Origin: Halochromatium sp.
GTDB taxonomy: Bacteria > Pseudomonadota > Gammaproteobacteria > Chromatiales > Chromatiaceae
Assembly (NCBI GenBank): GCA_010912705.1
Contig: POWB01000008.1
Location: forward strand, 133,127 to 167,708
DNA: 34,582 bases
Reading direction: 5' to 3'
A program made the position numbers and the translations under genes. Numbering within the stretch: the stretch's first letter is position 1; each line of letters starts with the position of its first letter. This document shows, one piece after another, positions 1-8,399 of this stretch. The notes beneath the pieces are model-generated. The model was not told the DNA's origin, did not search any database, and was given only the letters and a program-made list of their open reading frames with translations.

Positions 1-24
1 GGATGATGTCAGTGACGAGCGCGC

Positions 25-918
25 TCAATCTGTCGCCAGCCGATCCACATCCACCGAGACCGCTAGGCTGTGCTCACCGCCACCATAGAACACCCCGCGC
101 AGCGGTGTCACATCCTGATAGTCGCGACCGAAGGCGGTGGTGATGTATTGATCGGTGATCACACAGTCGTTGGTCGGATCAAGATCGACCCAGCCACCGC
201 TTTGGAGTGCCTCCGGACAATAGACCGACAGCCAGGCATGCGAGGCATCGGCGCCGCGCAGCTTGGGCTGGCCGGGCGGCGGTAAGGTCTCGAGGTAGCC
301 GCTGACATAGCGCGCTGGCAGCCCCAGGCCGCGCAATGCGGCAATCGCCAGATGGGCAAAGTCCTGACAGACCCCACGCCGCAGCTGCAACACCTCGGAC
401 AGGGGCGTGGCGACCGTGGTCGAGGTCGGATCGTATTCAAAATCGCGATGGATGCGACTGACCAGTTCCAAGGCCGCCTCGAGCACTGGTCGCTCAGGAA
501 CGAAGGACTCACGCGCATAGTCCGCCGCCAACGGATCAAGCGGCACCGCCGGCGACGGCAGCCGGAACAGGCGCGCCGAGGCAGCTTCAGAACCGGTGCT
601 CAGCTGCAACTGCGCCAGCAACTTCTCCCAGGGCTGGGTCGCGGCTGGCTCAGGCAACGTGGGCGCCCAGACCTCGACCTCGGCAGTGGCGGTGATCTCG
701 AGCTGCAGATGCGACTGCTGCACCGAGAAGTAGCTGACCCGGTTACCAAAGAAGTCGCGATGCTCGCGCACCACCGAGGGCCAGGGATTGATCCGTAGAT
801 TGGCGATCTTACAGCGCTGATAGGCCATCTCACGCGGCTTCAGATGGGCGATGCTGTGACAGAGCGAGACCGGACCGCCATAGCCGTAGCGAGTTTGATG
901 GGTGATCTGATACCTCAT
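25..918 (-). CDS. Transglutaminase-like cysteine protease-fold protein
   Basis: 297 aa. The N-terminal region (about 1-85) matches the beta-sandwich 'transglutaminase N-terminal' (bacterial transglutaminase-like) domain, with the typical opening MRYQITHQTRYGY. The core domain follows (about 150-260). The catalytic triad is visible: Cys184 in RRGVCQDFAHL, His227 in DASHAWLSVY and Asp247 in DLDPTN. There is no signal peptide, so it is probably cytoplasmic. The start ATG overlaps the stop of the upstream ATP-grasp/alpha-E gene (ATGA), and GGAGGG lies just before it. This family is commonly encoded beside circularly permuted ATP-grasp and alpha-E proteins, which suggests a shared peptide-forming or peptide-cleaving pathway. 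The substrate is unknown. The family call is secure; the function is not. Confidence 0.9.
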   Translation of the reverse strand: MRYQITHQTRYGYGGPVSLCHSIAHLKPREMAYQRCKIANLRINPWPSVVREHRDFFGNRVSYFSVQQSHLQLEITATAEVEVWAPTLPEPAATQPWEKLLAQLQLSTGSEAASARLFRLPSPAVPLDPLAADYARESFVPERPVLEAALELVSRIHRDFEYDPTSTTVATPLSEVLQLRRGVCQDFAHLAIAALRGLGLPARYVSGYLETLPPPGQPKLRGADASHAWLSVYCPEALQSGGWVDLDPTNDCVITDQYITTAFGRDYQDVTPLRGVFYGGGEHSLAVSVDVDRLATD

Positions 919-3623
919 AGCTGTCCCTCCACCAGAGGCAACGCATCGCCGCAGCTTAGCCCCGACCGGCCTTCAGAGCAGGCAGCAGTCGAACTCACCG
1001 CCGTCGCGCACGAAGCTGGCCAGGGCGTCGCCATCGCCGTCGAGCGCTGCCCAATCAGATGATGTGGCTGCTCCTCGTGGCGGAAGTACTGCGCGGTGAT
1101 GGCGTCAGAGAGGGCGCTGATCGAGGTCTCGACACTGGCCAGCAGGCCATCCAAGGCCTCGCGACGCTGACCACCATCGCTCGGTTGCGCCAACAGATCC
1201 AGCTCGGCCAGCCGCAGCTCGGTGAGCAGCCGCATCAGAGTGCGCTGCGCCGGCGTGCGACGGGTCGACAGGCTATTGCCGGGCATTTCGTCGACCAGTG
1301 CCGATAAGCGGGCGATCTGATAGGCCAGTGAGCGCGGATTGGCCTCGTCCTGCAACACCAGGTCGAGCATGGCGCCAACCCGGGTACCGGCCTGATAACG
1401 GCGTCGATAGGTGATCAGGCTATCGGTGACGCCGAGCACCGCCTCGACCAGGATCGACTCACCCGGGTCGGGGCTGACGCTGACCAGGGTCGAGCGCAGC
1501 AGCGAGGCGGTGTGCAGCCCGCGCTCCAGGCGCCGACCGGCCTCGAGAAAATGCCAGCCCTCGTTGTGGGTCATGTTCTCATGGGTCAGCGCTGAGAAGG
1601 CCACCAAGGAGGTGATCAGCGGATCGAGTAGGTCCAACGCCCGGCCGAGTCCGCGCGGTGGCGCCTGGGTCAGCAAGCGCTGCCGACGCTCGATGTCATT
1701 GGTCACCCGCCAGGTGTCGTTGGAGAGACGCTCGCGCACCGACCAGGCCGCCTGCCCCAGCGCCTGCAAGGTTTGTGGCAAGGCCCCGGCACGCTTCTGA
1801 TCGCTGATCAGCGACAGCACCTCGGGCACCGGCTGGGCGAGCAGCTCGGCGGCACCCTCGCCAATGAAGCCGGGAAAGGTCTGACTCTGGTTGGTCAGCG
1901 CGGCCAGCAGCAGATGCAGACAGCAATCGGCATCGGCCTCATCGGCCAGGCTGGAGCGCTCGGTGATCTGGATGATGACGATGCGCAGCAGGCGCACCAA
2001 GCCCTCGGCGCGCTCGGCATAGCGGCCGATCCAGAACAGGTTATCGGCGACCCGCGACGAGACCTCGCTCTCCTGCACCACTGCCGGCAACACGGCGGCT
2101 GCCTTGGCATCGGCACTAACGATCAGGGTCTCTTGGCGCTCCGGCTCGCTGGCCAAGACCCAGGTATCCTTGCCCAGACCGCCGAGCTGATTGGAGATCA
2201 TCGGCGTATCGGTATCCAGCGCGGTCCGGCTCAGACCGCCCGGCATCACCGCATAGCCCTCTTGCTCGCTGACCAGGAAGCTGCGCAACACAAAGGGGCG
2301 TGGCTCGAGCACACCATTGATATAGGCTGGCGCGGTCGAGGGCTGCACTGCCTCCTGCGCCACGTAGCGATGCGGCTCGCGCCGAATCCCCGCGATCAGC
2401 GCGTCACGCTGCTCGGCCCCCAGCTTGGCGCCAAACAGACAGCGCTGCCCAGCCGGGCTACCGGCGGGCTTGATCACCAGGTTGTCCAGGTTGGCGATGA
2501 CGAAGTCGCGTGCCTCGCGCTGCCCACACCACCAGGTCTGCAGATGCGGCAACAGTAGCGCCTCACCGAGCAGCTGTTCGCAGATCTCCGGCAAGAAGGC
2601 CATCAGGCCCGGATGCTCCAGCACCCCACTGCCGAGGGCATTGGCGACACCCAGGTTGCCGGCTCGCACCGCTTGCAGCATACCCGGCACGCCGAGCAGC
2701 GAGGCCTCGTTTAGCTCGAGCGGGTCACAGTTCAGATCATCGACGCGCCGCATCAGGGCATCGATGCGCTCCAACCGCCCCAGGGTGCGCAGCCAGAGCG
2801 CGCCGTCGCGCACCGACAGATCGCTGCCTTGGACTAGATTGAAGCCGAGATAATTGGCCAGATAGGCGTGCTCGAAATAGGCCGCGTTGCGTGGCCCTGG
2901 GGTCAACACCGCCACCCGCGCATGATCGCCATGCCCAGGCGCGATGCGCGTCATCGCGCGGCGCACCGAGCGGTAAAAACCGGCGAGACGATGCACATGA
3001 CTATCGCGGAACAGGCTCGGCATCACTCGCGACAGCACCACCCGATTCTCTAGCGCATAGCCACTACCGGAGGGGATCTGGGTGCGATCGCCGATCACCC
3101 GCCAAGCGCCGCTCGCATCGCGGGTCAGATCGGCGGCATAGAGCACCAGCGGCCGGTCACCAGCCATGGGGGCGCCATGGCAGGGCAGCAGATAACCGGG
3201 GAAGCCATCGACCAGCTCGGGCGGCAGCACCCCCTTGTCGATCAGGGTGCGTGGGCCGTAGAGGTCGACCAAGAGCGCGTTCAGCAGCTCGGCGCGCTGA
3301 ATCAGCCCGCGCTCCAAAACAGCCCATTCCTCGCCGCGGATCAATAACGGCAGCGGGTCCAGCTCCCAAGGTCGCGACATCCCCTGCGGGTCGCCGTAGA
3401 CGTTGTAGGTGACGCCATTGTCGCGCACCAGGCGCCGCGCCTCCTGCCAGCGGCTGTCGATCCCTTCGCGACCAAGCTCACGCAGCGCGTCGATGAGGTA
3501 CTGCCAATGCGGGCGCAAGCCACCATCAGTGGCTCGCATCTCATCGTATTGGCCCAGGAGCGGACGATAGGTATCGCCCAGGCGCAACGGCTCCGGGGCA
3601 GCACTTGCGAGGTTAGCAGCCAT
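915..3623 (-). CDS. Circularly permuted ATP-grasp / alpha-E domain fusion protein
   Basis: 902 aa. The N-terminal half (about 20-500) is a circularly permuted type 2 ATP-grasp domain (DUF404/DUF407 style), with the recognisable stretches YGDPQGMSRPWELDPLPLL, GSGYALENRVVLSRVMPSLF and VIKPAGSPAGQRCLFGAKL. The C-terminal half (about 530-850) is an alpha-E (DUF403) helical domain, from SRVADNLFWIGRYAERAEGL to DAITAQYFRHEEQPHH. These domains are often separate genes; here they are fused. ATP-grasp folds make acid-amine or acid-thiol bonds, so a peptide ligase role is inferred. The last 50 or so residues are rich in Ser, Thr, Ala and Cys and unlike the family; another frame reads better from about 1050 down to a stop at 973, so a frameshift near the 3' end is suspected. 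No strong Shine-Dalgarno precedes the start. Confidence 0.88.
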   Translation of the reverse strand: MAANLASAAPEPLRLGDTYRPLLGQYDEMRATDGGLRPHWQYLIDALRELGREGIDSRWQEARRLVRDNGVTYNVYGDPQGMSRPWELDPLPLLIRGEEWAVLERGLIQRAELLNALLVDLYGPRTLIDKGVLPPELVDGFPGYLLPCHGAPMAGDRPLVLYAADLTRDASGAWRVIGDRTQIPSGSGYALENRVVLSRVMPSLFRDSHVHRLAGFYRSVRRAMTRIAPGHGDHARVAVLTPGPRNAAYFEHAYLANYLGFNLVQGSDLSVRDGALWLRTLGRLERIDALMRRVDDLNCDPLELNEASLLGVPGMLQAVRAGNLGVANALGSGVLEHPGLMAFLPEICEQLLGEALLLPHLQTWWCGQREARDFVIANLDNLVIKPAGSPAGQRCLFGAKLGAEQRDALIAGIRREPHRYVAQEAVQPSTAPAYINGVLEPRPFVLRSFLVSEQEGYAVMPGGLSRTALDTDTPMISNQLGGLGKDTWVLASEPERQETLIVSADAKAAAVLPAVVQESEVSSRVADNLFWIGRYAERAEGLVRLLRIVIIQITERSSLADEADADCCLHLLLAALTNQSQTFPGFIGEGAAELLAQPVPEVLSLISDQKRAGALPQTLQALGQAAWSVRERLSNDTWRVTNDIERRQRLLTQAPPRGLGRALDLLDPLITSLVAFSALTHENMTHNEGWHFLEAGRRLERGLHTASLLRSTLVSVSPDPGESILVEAVLGVTDSLITYRRRYQAGTRVGAMLDLVLQDEANPRSLAYQIARLSALVDEMPGNSLSTRRTPAQRTLMRLLTELRLAELDLLAQPSDGGQRREALDGLLASVETSISALSDAITAQYFRHEEQPHHLIGQRSTAMATPWPASCATAVSSTAACSEGRSGLSCGDALPLVEGQL

Positions 3624-3767
3624 CGATGCGCAACTCTGAAGCGGGCGGAAACAGCCGGGGATTAGACACGCAGAGCGCTCGCTAGGGCAAGCGACGGCGA
3701 GATGACGGGCGGCAGGCTAGGCGCCTGCTGCCGACAGGCCCAATCCAGGCCCGGCTCGTCGCGGCGC

Positions 3768-4265
3768 TCAATAGATCCAGGGGATGAACTTGCTGACACG
3801 CGCGGCATAGTCAGCATACTCAGGGTGACGCTCGGTCAGCCAGCCCTCCTCCTTGCGTGCCTTGAAATCGAAGAAGAAGAAGCCGAGCACCAGCAACAGC
3901 AAGTGCGACAGACTGAGCGTGTAGAGCGTCCAGGCCAAGGCGGCGCTCAGCAGGCTGGCATAGAGCGGATGGCGCACGAGGCCATAGACGCCCTGCTGGA
4001 CCAGTTGGCTATGATCGACTGGATAGGGCAAGGGCGTCAGATAGTCACGGATGTGATGGGAGCCCAGCGCACCAAGCAGCAGCGCCACTAGTGCCAAGGG
4101 CAGCGCAAGGATCAGTCTTGGCAGCAGCAGGTCAGCAAACAAGCCGGGCGCGAGCCCTGGATGCCAGACCGGCGTCACAGCAAAGATGATCATGAGCGCG
4201 AACTGCATCGCGACAAGCATCTCGCCGCGCCGTCCGAGCCCAGGCCGATCGTTCGATTGGCTCAT
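3768..4265 (-). CDS. Isoprenylcysteine carboxyl methyltransferase family membrane protein
   Basis: 165 aa from the chosen ATG at 4265. This start has GGAGG seven bases upstream; an ATG 24 bases further upstream lacks one. Three to four hydrophobic segments are seen (about 16-32, 46-68, 102-116 and 121-133). The signature is the C-terminal block QGVYGLVRHPLYASLL (about 91-106, with Arg98-His99-Pro100), then KARKEEGWLTERHPEYADYAARVSKFIP. That pattern marks the ICMT/PEMT-like S-adenosylmethionine-dependent membrane methyltransferases. In bacteria these methylate diverse or unknown lipids and small molecules, so the substrate cannot be named. It is divergent from mraZ and has no evident operon partner. 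Confidence 0.82.
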   Translation of the reverse strand: MSQSNDRPGLGRRGEMLVAMQFALMIIFAVTPVWHPGLAPGLFADLLLPRLILALPLALVALLLGALGSHHIRDYLTPLPYPVDHSQLVQQGVYGLVRHPLYASLLSAALAWTLYTLSLSHLLLLVLGFFFFDFKARKEEGWLTERHPEYADYAARVSKFIPWIY

Positions 4266-4769
4266 GGAAGCCTCCGTTTCAGGGAACATCAGATCAGCTC
4301 AGTATCGCATTGGCCCGGCCCAGATCAAGCATCTTCATCATCCTCGCCATCCGATGGGTCAAGACGGCCGAGTGGATAAATCCCCAGGCCGAGCCAGAAA
4401 CAAGAATTACAAACAAGAAAACAGCATAAGTAACTCTAAAAAATAAGAAAAAGCCCTCTACAGCAGAGTTCTGCGTTGGTCCGCCTTCGCGCGCTTTGCC
4501 TTCCAGCACGCGCCAAAGGCTGCATCCAGGTCCCATCTGATAGACCTCGGCAACGCAAAAACCCTAGCGATATCAACCTCAGCAGCGAGTATCCATTCCG
4601 GTTTCCACCACCAGCATCAGGCTGACCGCAAGCAGCGCACTTTTCTCGATCCAACATCACAAATGAGCGATATCTACCTGTAATTTGACGCAAATCAAAA
4701 ATCCAGATAAATCACTTTGAAACTCAGACTAAGCCTATTGTTAAGACAAGAAAAATCGAAATAAGCACC
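4266..4769. other. AT-rich divergent intergenic region
   Basis: About 500 bases lie between the minus-strand methyltransferase gene and the mraZ promoter. From about 4380 the DNA is clearly richer in A and T than the surrounding genes, with A-runs such as those near 4390-4450 and 4745-4760. Several short open frames cross it, but none has a ribosome-binding site, family similarity or coding-like composition that I can support. It presumably holds the promoter of the leftward gene; I could not place one with confidence. Confidence 0.5.
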
Positions 4770-4798
4770 TTGACCTGCTGAAAACCGCCACCTAAGAT
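4770..4798 (+). promoter_or_regulatory. Sigma-70-type promoter of the dcw cluster (PmraZ)
   Basis: TTGACC at 4770-4775 and TAAGAT at 4793-4798 are separated by exactly 17 bases, a near-consensus housekeeping promoter. Transcription would start around 4804-4806, about 50 bases before the mraZ ATG. It is the only good promoter seen upstream of the cluster and sits directly next to the MraZ-type operator. Confidence 0.7.
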
Positions 4799-4833
4799 TG
4801 GAGAAAAGTGGGGTGTAGTGGAATTTTGGGGAG
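4799..4833 (+). promoter_or_regulatory. Candidate MraZ operator: TGG repeats at 10-bp spacing
   Basis: Pentamers beginning TGG occur at 4799 (TGGAG), 4809 (TGGGG) and 4819 (TGGAA), followed in phase by GGGAG at 4829. This is a 10-bp period with 5-base spacers. E. coli MraZ is known to bind TGGGN repeats separated by 5 bases just upstream of its own gene. Position, phasing and sequence all fit autorepression of the dcw promoter. An overlapping TGGGG at 4827 is out of phase. Confidence 0.65.
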
Positions 4834-4856
4834 TGACCGCCTTAGGGGGGCTGGTC

Positions 4857-5309
4857 ATGTTTCGGGGGACACAATTTCTCAATCTGGACGCTAAAGGGCG
4901 TCTTGCGATCCCGTCGCGCCAGCGTGAACGGCTGGCACAGCTCTGCGACTCCCACCTCGTCATCACTGCCCATCCACAGCGGTGCCTGTTGATTTATCCG
5001 GAGCCCGGCTTTGCTGAGCTCGAGCGAAAGCTTAACGCGATGCCGGCGCATCTCGCCGAGACGACCGCCTTGCAGCGGCTATTGATCGGTTATGCGAACG
5101 ATGTCGACATGGACGCCCAAGGTCGCGTCCTGTTAACGCCAGCGCAGCGCAAGTTTGCCGCCTTGGAGAAGCGTGTAGCGCTTGTCGGCATGGTCAATCG
5201 CTTCGAGCTTTGGGATGAAGCCGCCTGGCAGACCACGATTAAGGATGCCGAAGAGGTTGATCTTTCGCGGCTTGCCGCGAACCCAGAAACAGCATCTTTC
5301 TCTTTCTAG
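4857..5309 (+). CDS. mraZ: Transcriptional regulator MraZ
   Basis: 150 aa. The start is placed at the ATG giving MFRGTQFLNLDAKGRLAIPS, the family's invariant N-terminus, preceded by AGGGGGG. A longer frame from a GTG at 4818 would run through the operator and is rejected. Two AbrB/SpoVT-like halves are visible, each with a D-x-(K/Q)-GR core: LDAKGRLAIPSRQRE (about 10-24) and MDAQGRVLLTP (about 84-94). MraZ forms ring-shaped oligomers on DNA and represses the dcw promoter. It is the first gene of the cluster; a 90-base AT-rich gap separates it from rsmH. Confidence 0.96.
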   Translation: MFRGTQFLNLDAKGRLAIPSRQRERLAQLCDSHLVITAHPQRCLLIYPEPGFAELERKLNAMPAHLAETTALQRLLIGYANDVDMDAQGRVLLTPAQRKFAALEKRVALVGMVNRFELWDEAAWQTTIKDAEEVDLSRLAANPETASFSF

Positions 5310-5368
5310 ATTAGGATCTTAGATCAGGAACCTAGAGAATAACTTAGATCTAGATAGAGATTTAGAGC
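5303..5368. repeat. TAGA-rich degenerate repeat tract between mraZ and rsmH
   Basis: Several variants of TTAGATC, TAGAT and TAGAG are packed into about 65 bases (CTAGATTAGGATC, TTAGATCAGG, CCTAGAG, TTAGATCTAGATAGAG, TTTAGAG). The tract is AT-rich and contrasts with the flanking genes. It begins at the mraZ stop codon and ends before the rsmH ribosome-binding site. No function is evident. Confidence 0.5.
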
Positions 5369-5399
5369 AACGACAACTACATAGGGGGCGAGCCAGCGA

Positions 5400-6332
5400 A
5401 TGGCATCGCAGGGGCACGTACCAGTTTTATTGGACGAAAGCATGCAAGCGTTGGCCATCCAGGAAACAGGCTGCTATCTCGACGGCACCTTCGGCCGCGG
5501 CGGTCATGCGCGCGCCCTACTCGCCCGGCTGGGACACTCCGGGCGGCTGCTGGCCGTTGATCGGGACCCTGAGGCCGTGGCGGCTGCCGCCAGCATCGCG
5601 ACCAGCGACCCCCGCTTCGAGATCGAGCAGACAAGCTACTCGCAACTGCCGAAGCTGGCAGCGGCACGCGGCTGGAGCGGGCGCATCAACGGCATCTTGC
5701 TCGATCTCGGGGTTTCATCTCCGCAGCTCGACCAGCCCGAGCGCGGCTTCAGCTTCAACACCAATGCCACTCTCGACATGCGTATGGACCCCAGCGCCGG
5801 TCAGAGCGCTGCCGACTGGCTCGCAACCGCGAGCGAGCAGCAGATCGCCCAGACCTTGCAAAGGCTTGGGGAGGAGCGCTTTGCGCGGCGTATCGCGCGC
5901 GCCATCATCACCGCACGACAGCAGTCACCGATCACCACCACCGGACAGCTCGCCGCGCTCATCGAGCACGCAGTGCCGACGCGCGAGCCAGGCAAGCATC
6001 CAGCGACTCGTAGCTTCCAGGCCATTCGCATCCAGATCAACGCCGAACTCGATGAGCTAGGTGCAGCCCTCGCCGGGGTCTGTGACATGCTTGCCAGTGG
6101 CGGACGCCTGGTTGTGATTAGCTTCCATTCGCTCGAGGATCGTCTCGTCAAGCGCTTCATTCGCGACGAGGCCCAGGGCGCGAGCATCCCTAAAGGTGTG
6201 CCGGTTCGTGATGCCGAGCTGTGCCGGCGCTTACGTCCAATCGGCCACGCAATCCGGCCATCGAGTGCCGAGATTGAGCGTAACCCGCGCGCGCGCAGTG
6301 CCGTGCTGCGCATCGCTGAGCGGCTGCCATGA
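5400..6332 (+). CDS. rsmH: 16S rRNA (cytosine(1402)-N(4))-methyltransferase RsmH
   Basis: 310 aa, the usual family length. It methylates N4 of C1402 in the decoding centre of 16S rRNA, using S-adenosylmethionine. The opening HVPVLLDESMQAL is typical. The methyl-donor site is seen as YLDGTFGRGGHARALL (about 26-41) and LAVDRDP (51-57). Further family blocks are LLDLGVSSPQLD, GFSFNTNATLDMRMD and, near the C-terminus, VVISFHSLEDRLVKRF. AGGGGG lies 11 bases before the ATG, a rather long spacing. The stop overlaps the ftsL start (ATGA), so the two are probably translationally coupled. Also known as mraW. Confidence 0.97.
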   Translation: MASQGHVPVLLDESMQALAIQETGCYLDGTFGRGGHARALLARLGHSGRLLAVDRDPEAVAAAASIATSDPRFEIEQTSYSQLPKLAAARGWSGRINGILLDLGVSSPQLDQPERGFSFNTNATLDMRMDPSAGQSAADWLATASEQQIAQTLQRLGEERFARRIARAIITARQQSPITTTGQLAALIEHAVPTREPGKHPATRSFQAIRIQINAELDELGAALAGVCDMLASGGRLVVISFHSLEDRLVKRFIRDEAQGASIPKGVPVRDAELCRRLRPIGHAIRPSSAEIERNPRARSAVLRIAERLP

Positions 6333-6628
6333 GAGCGCCCAACCTGAACATCGGCGCCTTCATTGGCGTGGCCCTACTTGGCCTCTCGGTGGTTGCCACA
6401 GCGACTGCGGTGGTCTACGTCAAATATCTGACTCGGATCGAGTTTGTCGATCTACAAGCGGTTCGCGCAGCACGCGATGCGCTGGATGTTGAATGGGGTC
6501 GTCTACGCATCGAGGAGGCAGCGATGGGCGCACAGACCCGGGTCGAGCGCAAGGCTCGGCAGTCACTCAAGATGCATCTGCCGCGAACCGGCGAGCTGCG
6601 CGTGGTAGAGGTCCAGACCGATGATTAA
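6329..6628 (+). CDS. ftsL: Cell division protein FtsL
   Basis: 99 aa. A short N-terminal tail is followed by one membrane segment (about 9-32) and a periplasmic helical region (about 40-80) suited to coiled-coil pairing. This is the FtsL layout, and the protein is expected to form the FtsQLB complex in the septal membrane. Identity rests on size, topology and position between rsmH and ftsI more than on strict motifs, although KARQSLKMHLP resembles other FtsL C-termini. The start overlaps the rsmH stop by four bases and the end overlaps ftsI by eight. Confidence 0.9.
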   Translation: MRAPNLNIGAFIGVALLGLSVVATATAVVYVKYLTRIEFVDLQAVRAARDALDVEWGRLRIEEAAMGAQTRVERKARQSLKMHLPRTGELRVVEVQTDD

Positions 6629-8399
6629 GGCTCGTTACCAAAAAGGTCGCGATCAGCGGCAACCCGCGGCCGAGCACCAGCGCCTGCAGAAGCGTTTTGG
6701 TGAGCGTCGATTTCTGATCGGCCTGGCCTTGACCCTGGCCTTTGTTTCGGTCACTGGCAGCGCCTTCTATCGTCAGGTCGTCGAGACCGATTTCCTCAAG
6801 GACGAAGGCGCCAAACGCTTCTTGCGCGACCGCGAGATCCCGGCCCGGCGCGGGATCATCATGGATCGCAATCACCAGCCCTTGGCCATCAGCACCTCCG
6901 TGGCGACAATCTGGGCCGACCCCCAACTGCTCGCGGAGCGCAGTGACGCGCTCGAGCCACTCGCCCGCGCGCTTGAGGAGCCAACCGCCGAGCTCAGCGC
7001 CAGGATCAAGGATTACGCCGCAAAGGGACGCCGCTATATGTATCTGCAACGCCGCGTCGAGCCGCATCGGGCGCGCGCGGTCGAAGATGTCGTCGAGACC
7101 TATCACCTCAGTGGCATCGGCATGGATACCGAATATCGCCGGTTCTACCCAGGCGGCGAGATCTTTGGCCAGGTGGTCGGCTTCACCAACATCGATGACC
7201 AAGGTCAGGAGGGGATTGAGCTCGTCCGCAACGATGAGCTCAAGGCCGATCCCGGCAAACGACGCGTGATCCAGGACGGTCATCGCCGCATCGTCGAAGA
7301 GGTTGAGCAGCTGCGAGCACCGGAGCATGGTGAAGATATCCTGCTCAGTATCGATCAGCGGCTGCAATTTCTCGCCTACCGTGAGCTCAAGCGTGCGGTC
7401 GAGGAGCACAAGGCCGTCGGCGGCTCGGCGACATTGTTGGATGTGACCACCGGTGAGATCCTGGCACTGGTCAACCAGCCCTCGTTCAACCCCAACCAGC
7501 CGCGGCAGGAATCAGCCGAAGAGCGCCGCAACCGCGCCCTGACTGACGTCTTCGAGCCTGGCTCTACGGTCAAACCCTTTGTTGTCGCTGCCGCCCTCGA
7601 GCGCGGGGTGGTCCATCCGCATACCCCGATCAGCACCTCACCTGGGGTGATGCAGGTTGGCAGGAATCGGGTGCGCGACTATCGCAACCTCGGCCAGCTC
7701 GATACCACCAGCGTGATCACCAAGTCGAGCAACGTCGGCGTGGTCAAGATCGCCCAGCAGATGGATCGGGCCGTGCTCTGGCAGCTCTATCGGCGCCTCG
7801 GCTTCGGTCAGACCAGCGCGGTTGGCTTCCCCGGTGAGCGCAGCGGCTATCTGCCGCACTTCGAGGGCTGGTCAAGCTTCGAGCACGCCACACTGGCGTT
7901 CGGCTATGGACTCAACGTCACCTCCCTGCAGCTGGCCCAGGCCTACGCCATTATCGCCGCCGACGGCATCAGTCGCCCGGCAACCCTGTTCCGACGCGAC
8001 AGCATCCCACCGGGCGAGCGGGTCTTCGCGTCTGAGACCGCGCAGGCCGTGCGTTTGATGCTCGAGACCGTGGTCTCAGCCAACGGCACTGCGCGTCGCG
8101 CTGCGATCCCAGGCTATCGCGTTGCTGGCAAGACAGGGACAGCCAAAAAGGCGACTGAGCGCGGTTACGTTGATGGTAAGTACCAGTCGGTGTTCGTCGG
8201 CATGGCACCAGTCGCACATCCACGTTTTGTCATGGTGGTCATGATCGACGAGCCAGGCGGCAAGGAATACTACGGCGGTGCGGTCGCTGCACCGACCTTC
8301 GCCCGCGTCATGCCTGCCGCACTGCGCTTCTACAACATCGCACCAGATGACCCCAAGCATCCACTGATCTTGACCTCATCAACCGAGAGGACACCCTGA
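6621..8399 (+). CDS. ftsI: Septal peptidoglycan transpeptidase FtsI (PBP3)
   Basis: 592 aa. A cytoplasmic basic tail and one membrane anchor (about 31-50) precede the class B penicillin-binding protein dimerisation domain (from about 70, REIPARRGIIMDRN) and the transpeptidase domain (about 255-575). The three active-site motifs are intact: Ser315-T-V-K in FEPGSTVKPF, S369-S370-N371 in TKSSNVGV, and K504-T-G in VAGKTGTAKK. The enzyme crosslinks septal peptidoglycan together with FtsW. It overlaps ftsL by eight bases. Its stop (TGA at 8397-8399) shares a base with the ATG of a 16-codon frame sitting where murE should be. Confidence 0.97.
   Translation: MIKARYQKGRDQRQPAAEHQRLQKRFGERRFLIGLALTLAFVSVTGSAFYRQVVETDFLKDEGAKRFLRDREIPARRGIIMDRNHQPLAISTSVATIWADPQLLAERSDALEPLARALEEPTAELSARIKDYAAKGRRYMYLQRRVEPHRARAVEDVVETYHLSGIGMDTEYRRFYPGGEIFGQVVGFTNIDDQGQEGIELVRNDELKADPGKRRVIQDGHRRIVEEVEQLRAPEHGEDILLSIDQRLQFLAYRELKRAVEEHKAVGGSATLLDVTTGEILALVNQPSFNPNQPRQESAEERRNRALTDVFEPGSTVKPFVVAAALERGVVHPHTPISTSPGVMQVGRNRVRDYRNLGQLDTTSVITKSSNVGVVKIAQQMDRAVLWQLYRRLGFGQTSAVGFPGERSGYLPHFEGWSSFEHATLAFGYGLNVTSLQLAQAYAIIAADGISRPATLFRRDSIPPGERVFASETAQAVRLMLETVVSANGTARRAAIPGYRVAGKTGTAKKATERGYVDGKYQSVFVGMAPVAHPRFVMVVMIDEPGGKEYYGGAVAAPTFARVMPAALRFYNIAPDDPKHPLILTSSTERTP

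Noticed and set aside
4436..4693. Short open frames in the AT-rich gap before mraZ
   Set aside because: No ribosome-binding site, no recognisable protein and composition unlike coding DNA of this genome.
4818..4856. Longer mraZ frame starting at GTG 4818
   Set aside because: It would code through the operator repeats; the family start MFRG is at 4857 with a strong ribosome-binding site.
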